Source of the DNA: Lewinellaceae bacterium
GTDB taxonomy: Bacteria; Bacteroidota; Bacteroidia; Chitinophagales; Saprospiraceae
Length of the DNA stretch: 64,000 nt
Direction of reading: 5' to 3'
Assembly: GCA_020636075.1 (NCBI GenBank)
Contig: JACJYO010000003.1
Location: 1-64,000 of the forward strand
Below the pieces are notes generated by a model. It saw only the letters and a list, made by a program, of their open reading frames with translations. It did no database searches and was not told the DNA's origin. Numbering within the stretch: position 1 is the stretch's first letter; every line of letters begins with the position of its first letter. Below are positions 1-9,197 of this stretch, piece by piece. Both the position numbers and the translations under genes were made by a program.

Positions 1-2
1 AA

Positions 3-3000
3 ACCTTACCGGCATTGCTTATCCTGCTCGCAGTCTTTTCCCTCACCGCCCAAACTGAGAAAGGCGCTGCGCCTTTGACATCCCCTGAGGGGACTTCTCC
101 CGGCGTCACCTACGCCGTAGTCGTAGGCATCTCCGATTACCAATCCCCCGACATTCCCGACCTCCAATTCGCCGACCGCGATGCCGAGGCCTTCGCCCTT
201 TACCTCCAATCGTCTGCCGGCGGCAGCCTCCCCGATGCAAACGTCCGGCTGCTCACCAATAAAAAGGCCACCACCGCCGCAGTTGCTGAGGCACTGGACT
301 GGCTGGTTGAACAGAGCGGGGAAGGCGACCAGGCCATTATTTATTTCTCCGGCCACGGCGATGTGGAGGCAAAGACGGCCCGCCAGCCGGGCTTTTTGCT
401 GTGCTACGACTCGCCGTCGAAGATTTACATCGCAGGCTCCTATCCATTGTTTTATTTACAACTGATCATCGAGACCCTTTCGAGCGATAAAAATGTGCAG
501 ACCCTCGTCATCACCGATGCCTGTCGGGCCGGCAAACTGGCCGGTAGTGCGATCGGCGGCACGCAGGCTACCGCTGCCAACCTCGCCAAACAATACGCCA
601 ATGAGATCAAGATCCTTTCCTGCCAACCCGACGAGTTTTCGCTGGAAGGCGAGCAATGGGGAGGTGGCCGCGGCGCTTTTTCCTACCACCTGATCGAAGG
701 GCTGGTTGGTCTGGCCGATAAGAACAGCAACGGCAATATCAACTTGCTGGAAATAGAAAACTACCTCGAAACCGTGGTGCCAGCGGAGACCAACCCGCAA
801 TCACAGATTCCCATGACAGTTGGCAGCAAGAGCACCAAAGTTGCCGATGTGGATGCCGGCATACTGGCCAAACTGAAAGACCTGAAAGCCCGCCAACTAC
901 CCACCATGGCCGCAATTGAGTCGAAGGGTTTTGCAGAAACGCTATTGGCAAATTCCGATTCGGCTATTCAAAAAAAATATGAAGCCTTTATCGCCGCGCT
1001 GGAGCACAAGCGCCTGTTGGATGCACAAGATGGCCAACCCTCCGCCGATGCGCTTTACCGGGAACTGATGCAGGAAGAAAGTCTGGCCGCACTGCACCGC
1101 CTGATGACCCGTCAGTTTGCCACAGCCCTGCAAGACGACGCCCAGCAGGCCATCAATGCCTACCTGTTAACCAACCCAACTGAACTGGAAAAGCGCTGGA
1201 AAGGCGACACCACTTATGCACAGTACCCCCGATACCTCCACAGAGCAGCGGAACTGCTCGGGGAAAGTCATTATATGCACGACTACCTTATTGCAAAACA
1301 GCTGTATTTCGAAGGCTTGAATTTTCGCTTGCAGGTGGACCAGGGGAATCAGCTGATCACTTATCAGGAAGCGCTGGAAAAACAAGAAGCAGCCCTGGCC
1401 CTGGAAAACCGGGCGGCTTTTTTTTACAACGAGTTGGGCGTGCTTCATACCCGCATGAAACAATCCGAAAAAGCCATTGCAAATTTTGAAAAGGCAATCG
1501 AACTGGCGCCGGAGTGGGGACTCCCCTATGTCAACCTCTGCCTCGAACAGTTTTACAATAATGATATTGAAAAAGCCATAGCAACAGGTGACAAGGCCAT
1601 TGCAATCATGCCCGACTATCCGCAGTTGTACAATTTGTTGAGTTGGGTAAATGCCAATGAGGTAGAATATCTGGATAAACGAAACTGGAAGCGAAGCGGT
1701 GTTGAGCTAAAGGAAGATTTTATTTATGACTATGACGAAACAAAAACCCCTTCTGAAAATAAAGTCAAATTTGAACGATCAATACAGTTACTGCAAAAGG
1801 CCATTGCGCTGGATAGTATGTATGCCTCTGCCCATTGTAATTTGGGTTTTATTTATGATCAAATCGGGGAAATAGAAAAGGCCGCTTATCACTTAAGAAA
1901 GTCTGTATCCATTGATTCAACAAAATATATTTCCCAATATAAACTCGGTGTATTTTTATTTAAAATAAATCAATTTAAGGAAGGAGAAGTGGCCCTAAAA
2001 AATGCTGCGAATCTCACCCAATACTATGACCCCGAAAGCGCTGCGTGGTGTTATAATGCGTTAGGTATTTTGTATCGCAACTGGGAGAAAACTGACCTTG
2101 CATTGGAGGCATATCAAAAGGCCATGGATCTATTGCCGAGGTTTGCGTATAACTTTTATGCCGGCATGGCTTTCACTTATTTTTATAATAAAAAAGAATA
2201 CGATAAAGCTGAGTGGTATTTTCTGAAAAGCCTGGAAGCTAACCCTAACGATGTTGGTGTTTACTATTGGGTTGGTTTGTACTATCAAAACGTCAATCGA
2301 TTTCAAGATGCGGAGTGGATGCTGTTGAAGGCCTTGGAAATTCATCCGGAATACAGTATAGTTCAAAACCTTTTGCTACAGAACTATATAACCACCAGAC
2401 AATACGAAAAAGTACTTACGCTACAACAACAACGGCTCGAAAAAGCCCCCCACAACATCATCAATTTAGCCAATATGGAAATTGTGTATTTTCAGATGGG
2501 TGATTTGGAAAAAGCAGGAGAATATTCAAAAAAAGTTGAAGCCGTATTAAAAGATGAAGAAAGTCAGGTTCGCGATTTAGCGAGACAATATTTAACCGGT
2601 AAGTATTTTGAAAAATCAATTTATTACTACCAAAAGAATATAGCGCTCAATCCCGATGACATTAATAATGAATATAACATCAGTTGTGCGTATGCACTTT
2701 GGGGCAAATCAGAAGCGGCAATTGATTGGTTGTCTAAAACCATAGAAAAGGGATATGAAAATTTTGATTGGTTACATACCGATCCCGATCTGGAGAGCAT
2801 TCGCGACTTGCCGGCTTTTAAAGCGCTGATGAGTGACCATTTTCCCGGACAAAAATTTGAGAAGAAGCCCGCTCCATCTACAAAAAAAGCCGAGCCCGAC
2901 TATTATTTTGAAAATTGCCTGCAGTTGGCAAAGTATTACGAGAAGGTAAAGGAAAACGAGCGTGCAAATTTCCTGTACCAGAAAACTATCAACCTGCGCC

Positions 3001-3806
3001 CCACCCCTTTAACCAATATACAGGCACTCCACCTGGCGGAAGCATACCTGAGACTGGGTCAGGAAGACCAGGCAAAATCGGTCTGCCCGGATCGTATTGA
3101 ATCGGAGGATGCCGGCGAAGTATTAGCGGCCGCCAGGCTGTTTTACCTGCTTGGGAAAAGGACACAGGCAGATCAATATTTTGAGCAGTACATTACAATG
3201 TCGCCTAATAGTTTACTCATTAATTTCCCAGGGGTATTTTACAGGAATCATGGAGAAAACCTGCGGGCCGAACAATTATTCAAGGCTGCCATTGAACGCG
3301 CTCCCGATCAAATGCGGCTTCGCCGCGGTCTTGCGCGCGTATATTTCTTCTCCGGGCAAAAGACGGCCGCTTATCAGGCCTTGGATGAAGCCATCAATCG
3401 GGCGCCAAATGTCGCAGAAACACATACGCTGAAATGTATACTTGCCTACTACGACGAGCCAATGTCTTCAAAAAAACTGTTTGAACAGTCGGACATCTAC
3501 CCGGTCTGGGAATGCATGGAGCGGATGCGGAATAACCAATACGCATCCGCCGACCAGGCATGGGAATCGCTACAAAAACAGTACGCAGTATGGTGGATGG
3601 ATTTTGTCAAATACAAATACCTGCAAATGAAGATCCGCCAGGGCAAAACAGCAGAAGCGCTTGAACTATTCGATGCAATTTTGCGAAAAGGCGATTTTGT
3701 CAATTACCAACTGCTTGTAACCGATACCGCACTCGACCCCATTCGGGACATGGATACATTCAAAGCACTGATGCGGCAATATTTTCCGGAAAAAACAACC
3801 AACTAA
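3..3806 (+). CDS. Secreted caspase-like (C14) protein with long TPR region, 5' end cut by window edge
   Basis: The reading frame is open from base 3. The first usable start inside the window is a TTG at 15, so the true start is probably a few codons upstream; what remains is the hydrophobic core of a signal peptide ending in TAQ. Counting from the TTG, the caspase-like domain runs from about residue 32 to 275, with the catalytic His114 in SGHGD and Cys170 in TDACRAG. An EF-hand-like loop (DKNSNGNINLLE) follows near residue 240. A helical module with AALQDDAQQ and YPRYLHRAAELLG joins it to a long TPR region (about 430-1250). A TPR-end module containing DPDLESIR occurs near 930 and a second one closes the protein. 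Known of the family: C14 proteases cleave after basic or acidic residues. Inference: it acts in the periplasm or outside the cell; its substrate is unknown. The next gene starts 12 bp downstream, suggesting one operon. Confidence 0.9.
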   Translation, partial: TLPALLILLAVFSLTAQTEKGAAPLTSPEGTSPGVTYAVVVGISDYQSPDIPDLQFADRDAEAFALYLQSSAGGSLPDANVRLLTNKKATTAAVAEALDWLVEQSGEGDQAIIYFSGHGDVEAKTARQPGFLLCYDSPSKIYIAGSYPLFYLQLIIETLSSDKNVQTLVITDACRAGKLAGSAIGGTQATAANLAKQYANEIKILSCQPDEFSLEGEQWGGGRGAFSYHLIEGLVGLADKNSNGNINLLEIENYLETVVPAETNPQSQIPMTVGSKSTKVADVDAGILAKLKDLKARQLPTMAAIESKGFAETLLANSDSAIQKKYEAFIAALEHKRLLDAQDGQPSADALYRELMQEESLAALHRLMTRQFATALQDDAQQAINAYLLTNPTELEKRWKGDTTYAQYPRYLHRAAELLGESHYMHDYLIAKQLYFEGLNFRLQVDQGNQLITYQEALEKQEAALALENRAAFFYNELGVLHTRMKQSEKAIANFEKAIELAPEWGLPYVNLCLEQFYNNDIEKAIATGDKAIAIMPDYPQLYNLLSWVNANEVEYLDKRNWKRSGVELKEDFIYDYDETKTPSENKVKFERSIQLLQKAIALDSMYASAHCNLGFIYDQIGEIEKAAYHLRKSVSIDSTKYISQYKLGVFLFKINQFKEGEVALKNAANLTQYYDPESAAWCYNALGILYRNWEKTDLALEAYQKAMDLLPRFAYNFYAGMAFTYFYNKKEYDKAEWYFLKSLEANPNDVGVYYWVGLYYQNVNRFQDAEWMLLKALEIHPEYSIVQNLLLQNYITTRQYEKVLTLQQQRLEKAPHNIINLANMEIVYFQMGDLEKAGEYSKKVEAVLKDEESQVRDLARQYLTGKYFEKSIYYYQKNIALNPDDINNEYNISCAYALWGKSEAAIDWLSKTIEKGYENFDWLHTDPDLESIRDLPAFKALMSDHFPGQKFEKKPAPSTKKAEPDYYFENCLQLAKYYEKVKENERANFLYQKTINLRPTPLTNIQALHLAEAYLRLGQEDQAKSVCPDRIESEDAGEVLAAARLFYLLGKRTQADQYFEQYITMSPNSLLINFPGVFYRNHGENLRAEQLFKAAIERAPDQMRLRRGLARVYFFSGQKTAAYQALDEAINRAPNVAETHTLKCILAYYDEPMSSKKLFEQSDIYPVWECMERMRNNQYASADQAWESLQKQYAVWWMDFVKYKYLQMKIRQGKTAEALELFDAILRKGDFVNYQLLVTDTALDPIRDMDTFKALMRQYFPEKTTN

Positions 3807-3818
3807 TATTCAAACCAA

Positions 3819-6422
3819 ATGAAATACTTGCTTCTCCTACTGGCGCTTTTCACGACTATTCTTGCCTCCGCCCAGGAACGCGGCGTTACCCCCTTGTCCG
3901 CCAAAGCCTCGGCGAAGGCAGGCAGTGCCACCTACGCCATTGCCATCGGCATCTCCGACTACCAGGACCCCGCCATCCCCGACCTTCGCTTCGCCGACCG
4001 CGACGCCGAAGCCTTCGCCAACTTCCTGCGTTCTCCCGCCGGTGGCGCGCTCGATAATGACCACCTGAAAATTCTGGTCAACGCACAGGCAACCGCCGGA
4101 AAAGTCGGCGCGGAACTCTACTGGTTGTTGGACGAAGTCAAGGAAGGCGATGAAGCCATCATCTATTTTTCCGGCCACGGCGACGTGGAGCGCAAAACCA
4201 TCAGCCAGCCCGGCTACCTGCTTTGCTGGGATGCTCCCGCACAGGTGTACCTCGGCGGCGGCGCCCTGGCACTGCCGATGTTCCAGGACATCATTTCGAC
4301 GCTTTCCACACAGAACAAAGCCAGAGTCATCGTCATCACCGACGCTTGCCGCTCCGGCAAGCTGGCCGGCAGCAAGGTAGGCGGAGCGCAGATCACCGGC
4401 GCCAATCTGGCCCAAAAAGTGGCCAACGAGATCAAGATACTCTCCTGCCAGCCCAACGAGTTCAGCATCGAAGGCGAGCAGTGGGGCGGCGGCCGCGGCG
4501 CCTTTAGTTACCACCTCATAGACGGCCTGTACGGTATGGCCGACGCTGACGCCAATGGCGCCATCAACCTGCTGGAGATCGGCCGCTATCTGGAAGACCA
4601 TGTGAGTGCAGAAGTGGCCCCGCAAAAACAGCTGCCGATGACTGAGGGAAACCGGACGGAACAACTCACCGCAGTGGTACCGGAAATTCTGGCGCAAGTG
4701 CGCGCGGGAAAACTGGGCCAGCTACAACTGTTCAGCCCTACGGAATCCCGGGGTATCGAAGACGAGGTGTTAGTCGGCGTAGATACCAGCGTGCGCAAGA
4801 TGTACCGCCTGTTCAAGCAAGCGCTGAAGGACAAGGTATTCCTGGAGCCAGAATCCGCATTCGCTGAAGCTTTGGCGGACAAGTGCGCCGATGCCTATTA
4901 CCAACGCCTCATCCAGGAACCCAAACTGGCGCGCCTGCACAACACTATGACCCGCAACTACGCGGCCGCCCTGCAAGACGACGCCCAGCAGGTGCTGAAT
5001 AAATGGATGAAAATGGACGTGGCCGAGCTGAGCCTTTCCAAAGTCCGGCAAGCCAGCAAATACCGGCGATACCCGCGATACCTGGAGCGCGCTGCCGAAT
5101 TGCTTGGGCCGGAGCATTACATGTACGCCATCCTGCAAGCTCGCAAGTTGTATTTCGAGGGCTACCTGATGCACATTGACCACCTCTGGGCCGACCGGGA
5201 ACTGGGCGAAAAAATACTGGCTAAATACCGGGAATCGCTGCATTGGCTGCCCGAGTCGCCCCAGGTGTACCTCTCCATGATGAATGTCCAGTTTCTGCAG
5301 CTGTCGAATCCGGATTCTGCAGAGTACTACGCCCATTTGGCAATGAAACTAGCACCCACCTGGATATTGCCCTATTCTAACATAGCGTTTCTTTATGCTC
5401 GCACCCGCGATCCGGCTCAGGTACAAAAAGGGCAGCACTTCCTGGAGCTGGCCGACCAAATCGATACCGCTGCAGCCCGGTCCAATCCGATTCACATGGC
5501 GAATTGGGCTTTTTTTTACCGGAATGCTAACCAGGGTGCCAAAGCAGAAGCGCAATTCAAAAAAATGCTCGAAGCGGACTCTGCTTCGATAACTGCTTTC
5601 AATGGATTGGGAGCAATATATACCAATAAAGGGCAATTAAAACAGGCGGAATTCTATTTTAAAAAAGCAATCGCGATTGATTCAACAAATTGGGCAGTGA
5701 TCAATAACCTGGGATTAATTTACCTGCTTTCCAATCGTTTGTCGGAAGCAGAGCAACAATTTCAGAGGACAATTGAGCAGGATCCGGTCAATTTGGCTGC
5801 CTGGATAGGATTGGCAACTGTATATGCTGCGACCAATCGTTCTACGCAAGCAGACAGCTTATATCAAAAAATTATTGACACAGACCCAGATGAGTCGATG
5901 ACTTACATAAACATCGGCTCTACGTACCTTAAAACAGGTCAATTTGAAAAAGCCCGGCGCGTATTTGAAATGGGCGCCAAAACAAACCCCGGCAATGCGT
6001 TATATAAATATATGTTAGGCTGGATTTACCTGAAATCCAGGCAATTGGATGAAGCGGCCCGGCAATTTGAAGCCATCATTGCCCTGGATTCCGCTTACAT
6101 TGGTTCATTGATTGGGCATGGCCGGCTGGCACTACTTTACGCGAGACAAGGGTATGCTGAAAAAGCCTTAGAACAACTGGAACTGGCTGACCCATCTAAT
6201 AATCAAGGCCTTTGGTTGATCGGAGCCGAAGTTTACGGTCGCTCTGGCCAACTGGACAAAGCGTTTGAATATCTGGAAAAGGCCTTCCAGACTGGATTCC
6301 GGTTTGACTTTAAAAATATGTATCTGGTCAATATCGAAGAAGACCTGGCTCCGCTAAAAGCCCAAACGGCCCGCTGGGATGCCTTGCTGAAAAAGTACTT
6401 CCCGGAGCAAGTCAAGGATTAG
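3819..6422 (+). CDS. Secreted caspase-like (C14) protein with TPR repeats, short form
   Basis: The 867-residue protein begins with a clear signal peptide (MKYLLLLLALFTTILASAQ). The linker after it is encoded by an imperfect palindrome. The caspase-like domain (about 38-285) has His120 in SGHGD and Cys177 in TDACRSG, followed by a perfect EF-hand loop, DADANGAINLLE. The shared helical module (AAALQDDAQQ; YPRYLERAAELLG) follows, then TPRs from about residue 480 to 840. The C-terminal tail LLKKYFPEQ is common to its paralogs. It lies 12 bp after the preceding long paralog, so co-transcription is likely. The catalytic dyad suggests an active cysteine protease; location outside the cytoplasm is inferred from the signal peptide. 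Its partner or substrate cannot be read from the sequence. Confidence 0.92.
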   Translation: MKYLLLLLALFTTILASAQERGVTPLSAKASAKAGSATYAIAIGISDYQDPAIPDLRFADRDAEAFANFLRSPAGGALDNDHLKILVNAQATAGKVGAELYWLLDEVKEGDEAIIYFSGHGDVERKTISQPGYLLCWDAPAQVYLGGGALALPMFQDIISTLSTQNKARVIVITDACRSGKLAGSKVGGAQITGANLAQKVANEIKILSCQPNEFSIEGEQWGGGRGAFSYHLIDGLYGMADADANGAINLLEIGRYLEDHVSAEVAPQKQLPMTEGNRTEQLTAVVPEILAQVRAGKLGQLQLFSPTESRGIEDEVLVGVDTSVRKMYRLFKQALKDKVFLEPESAFAEALADKCADAYYQRLIQEPKLARLHNTMTRNYAAALQDDAQQVLNKWMKMDVAELSLSKVRQASKYRRYPRYLERAAELLGPEHYMYAILQARKLYFEGYLMHIDHLWADRELGEKILAKYRESLHWLPESPQVYLSMMNVQFLQLSNPDSAEYYAHLAMKLAPTWILPYSNIAFLYARTRDPAQVQKGQHFLELADQIDTAAARSNPIHMANWAFFYRNANQGAKAEAQFKKMLEADSASITAFNGLGAIYTNKGQLKQAEFYFKKAIAIDSTNWAVINNLGLIYLLSNRLSEAEQQFQRTIEQDPVNLAAWIGLATVYAATNRSTQADSLYQKIIDTDPDESMTYINIGSTYLKTGQFEKARRVFEMGAKTNPGNALYKYMLGWIYLKSRQLDEAARQFEAIIALDSAYIGSLIGHGRLALLYARQGYAEKALEQLELADPSNNQGLWLIGAEVYGRSGQLDKAFEYLEKAFQTGFRFDFKNMYLVNIEEDLAPLKAQTARWDALLKKYFPEQVKD

Positions 6423-6762
6423 TTGCCCAACTGATAACAACTCCACAGTCTGAGCATCCATAGGTTAGCAGAACTATCGCTCCGGCGATGGGCTTTCGCG
6501 CAATTCAGCACAGGCCTGAATCAACCGGCTTCCCCTTAGAAGATGCCTGGGTTGATCTTTTGGAATTCGATATTGTGCATATTTGATCTGATTGAGGCAT
6601 CAACACCGGAGTTTAGCAAGCGTAAACCGATCAAAAAGGCGCATAAACAAGCCGGAACGCTCAACCCAAACAGCCGCATCGTCCGGGCATATTTTTACTA
6701 ACTTTGATCGCGCAAGTTTCCTCCCGTGTAAAAAATCAATTTAAGCATAAGCATCAAATCAA
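6423..6762. other. 340-bp intergenic gap in the caspase array
   Basis: No gene, repeat or clear terminator is visible here. The right part holds a TAACTTTG box (6699-6706) that could drive the following gene. Confidence 0.5.
6699..6706 (+). promoter_or_regulatory. Candidate -7 box (TAACTTTG) for the third caspase gene
   Basis: Matches the Bacteroidota TAnnTTTG consensus and lies 56 bp before the ATG at 6763. No convincing -33 TTG is seen at the usual distance, so the call is tentative. Confidence 0.35.
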
Positions 6763-9093
6763 ATGAGAAAACGGCTTCTCGCTGTGGCCTTTCTGGTGGC
6801 TTCCATTCATAGCCCCTTTGGCCTTACTGCCCAGGAACGCGGCGTTTCCCCCTTGTCCGCCGAAGCCTCGGCGAAGGCGGTCGGCACTACCTATGCCATT
6901 GTCATCGGCATCTCCGACTACCAGGATGACGCCATCCCCGATCTGAAATACGCCCACCGCGACGCGGAAGCCTTCGCCAACTTCCTGCGCTCACCCGCCG
7001 GCGGCGCGCTCGATAATGACCACCTGAAAGTTCTGATCAATGAGCAGGCTACTCAGGGCCAATTCGGCGCCGCCCTAGACTGGCTCTGGGAAGTGGCCGG
7101 TGAGCACGACCGGGCAATCATCTATTTTTCAGGCCATGGGGATGTGGAGCGAAAAAGCATCACCAACCCGGGATACCTGCTGTGCTGGGATGCACCCGCC
7201 AGGGTGTACATGTCGGGAGGAGCATTCGATGTGCGATCGCTGAACGATGTCGTGTCCACACTCGCGTTGCAAAACAAAGCAAAGGTGCTGCTCATCACCG
7301 ATGCCTGCCATGCCGGCAAACTGGCCGGCAGCGATATAAACGGCACGCAAATCACCAGTCAGAATCTGGCCAAACAGTTTGAAAACGTAATTAAAGTACT
7401 CTCCTGCCAGCCCAACGAGTACAGCATCGAGGGCGAACAATGGGGCGGTGGCCGCGGGGCATTCAGCTACCACCTGCTCGACGGCCTGTACGGCCTGGCC
7501 GACAGGAATGCCGATAAGGCGGTGAACCTCATGGAACTCCGGGGATACATGGAAGAAAAAGTTACCGCAGAAGTGGCCCCGGAAAGTCAGCTGCCGATGG
7601 TGGTCGGCGATGGCCGGGAAAAATTGGCGGATGTTTTCCCCGACATCCTGGCCCAAATAACGGAAGGTAAAAAAGGGCAGTTGCAGCTGTTCAACGCCAC
7701 GGAATCAAGAGGCATCGAGGATGAAGTACTGGCTGTTGCCGATTCCAATGTGGTGGCAATGTATTTGGCCTTTAAACAATGCCTTGTGGATAAAAATTTC
7801 CTTTGCGATTCTGCGGAGCGATGTGCGGACTATTATTATGAAAAACTGCGTGAAGAGCCCCAGTTGGAAAAATTGCATTCCGGCATGCGGCGAAACTACG
7901 CCGCAGCCTTGCAGGACGATGCCCAGCAGGTGTTGAATGAAATGATCAAAACCGGTTTGAATGAATACATAACTGCCAGAAAAGCCATTCGCCCCAAGTA
8001 TAAAAATTACCCCCTCTATTTATCCAGAGCGGCTGAGCTCTTAGGGGCAGATCATTACATGTACCCCGTTCTGCAAGCCCGGAAACTATATTTTGAGGCC
8101 TTTGCATTAAACAGCAGGTACAAATCAATACCACTGTGCAGAGAAGCCCTGAAATGGCAACCCGACATGCCCCATGCTTATCATTTTATCAGCAAATTTC
8201 AGCGTGATATTGACTCTGTACAATATTATGCGCAAAAAGCAATGGAGTTGGCGCCAAATTGGGTTTTACCTTATTGCAGAGTCGCAGCGAAATACAGACA
8301 AATAGAAAAGAATTTTGAACAATCCGCCAATTGGCTTCGCAAGGCAGAAGCCATAGATTCTTCTGCCTTTGTGTATTACAACTGGGCAAGGCATTATCGC
8401 GATGCAGGCAACGAAGTGGAACGTGAAAAAATGCTGTTGAAAGCCCTGAGCAAATTAGATGCAAATGCCTGTTTCCCCCTTATACACAACGAACTTGGCT
8501 TAATATACCTGCATAATAATGGTCCCTTTGATTTGGCAGCGTATCATTTTTCTAGAGCCCTTGAAATGGATTCCACTTTTGCCTCGGCATACCTCAATTT
8601 AGGCAATGTTTATGGATCCACCCAACAGTATGATAAAGCGGAAGAGCAATTCCTGAAAGCCATCCAGGTCGATTCGAGTTTGACTAATGCCTACAACAAT
8701 TTGGGAAACGTTTATATGGACACCCGCCAATTTGACCTGGCAGAAGAGCTGTACAAAAAAATCATTCAGCTCGATTCGACGAATACCTCCGCCTACAATA
8801 ATTTGGGCATTGTTTATGCAGAGACCCGCCGCTTTGACCTTGCAGAAGAACAGTATAAAAAAGCTATCCAGATTGATTCGAGTGGTGCCATCGCCTACTA
8901 TAACCTTTCCTGTCTCCGAAGCCTGCAAAACCAACCGGACAAAGCCTTCGATTACCTGGACCAGGCGCTGATGCACGGTTACAATGCATACGATTGGATA
9001 CAACAAGATCCGGACCTCGCTCCCTTGCGGGCACAGGAGGAAAAATGGAATGCACTCATGAAAACGTACTTCTCAGAGCAATTCAAAGACTAA
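6763..9093 (+). CDS. Secreted caspase-like (C14) protein with TPR repeats, short form
   Basis: The 776-residue protein has a signal peptide (about 1-24, ending LTAQ) and a linker (SAEASAKA) encoded by an imperfect palindrome nearly identical to that of the previous gene. The caspase-like domain (about 43-290) carries His125 in SGHGD and Cys182 in TDACHAG, and an EF-hand-like loop, DRNADKAVNLME. The shared AAALQDDAQQ helical module follows. Four or five TPRs near 560-740 have almost identical 34-residue units (AYNNLGNVY, AYNNLGIVY), suggesting recent internal duplication. The protein ends with the common tail LMKTYFSEQFKD. A 340-bp gap precedes it, so it may be transcribed from its own promoter. 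The intact dyad supports an active secreted protease of unknown target. Confidence 0.92.
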   Translation: MRKRLLAVAFLVASIHSPFGLTAQERGVSPLSAEASAKAVGTTYAIVIGISDYQDDAIPDLKYAHRDAEAFANFLRSPAGGALDNDHLKVLINEQATQGQFGAALDWLWEVAGEHDRAIIYFSGHGDVERKSITNPGYLLCWDAPARVYMSGGAFDVRSLNDVVSTLALQNKAKVLLITDACHAGKLAGSDINGTQITSQNLAKQFENVIKVLSCQPNEYSIEGEQWGGGRGAFSYHLLDGLYGLADRNADKAVNLMELRGYMEEKVTAEVAPESQLPMVVGDGREKLADVFPDILAQITEGKKGQLQLFNATESRGIEDEVLAVADSNVVAMYLAFKQCLVDKNFLCDSAERCADYYYEKLREEPQLEKLHSGMRRNYAAALQDDAQQVLNEMIKTGLNEYITARKAIRPKYKNYPLYLSRAAELLGADHYMYPVLQARKLYFEAFALNSRYKSIPLCREALKWQPDMPHAYHFISKFQRDIDSVQYYAQKAMELAPNWVLPYCRVAAKYRQIEKNFEQSANWLRKAEAIDSSAFVYYNWARHYRDAGNEVEREKMLLKALSKLDANACFPLIHNELGLIYLHNNGPFDLAAYHFSRALEMDSTFASAYLNLGNVYGSTQQYDKAEEQFLKAIQVDSSLTNAYNNLGNVYMDTRQFDLAEELYKKIIQLDSTNTSAYNNLGIVYAETRRFDLAEEQYKKAIQIDSSGAIAYYNLSCLRSLQNQPDKAFDYLDQALMHGYNAYDWIQQDPDLAPLRAQEEKWNALMKTYFSEQFKD

Positions 9094-9127
9094 CGAAATG
9101 CAAAACCGCAAAATGCGACCGAAGGAA

Positions 9128-9151
9128 ATCCCGTACACGCAGTGTCGGGAT
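9128..9151. other. Short imperfect stem-loop between caspase genes
   Basis: ATCCCG pairs with CGGGAT and inner ACAC with GTGT around a GCA loop. No U-tract follows on the + strand, so it is not a convincing intrinsic terminator. Confidence 0.3.
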
Positions 9152-9197
9152 AAAAGTTAAAAGGTAGATTGCGGTACATTTAAACGCCCAACTATTT

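Noticed and set aside
3837..4697. Open frame of 286 codons on the - strand
   Set aside because: It is antisense to a GC-rich caspase domain; equivalent antisense frames appear in every paralog.
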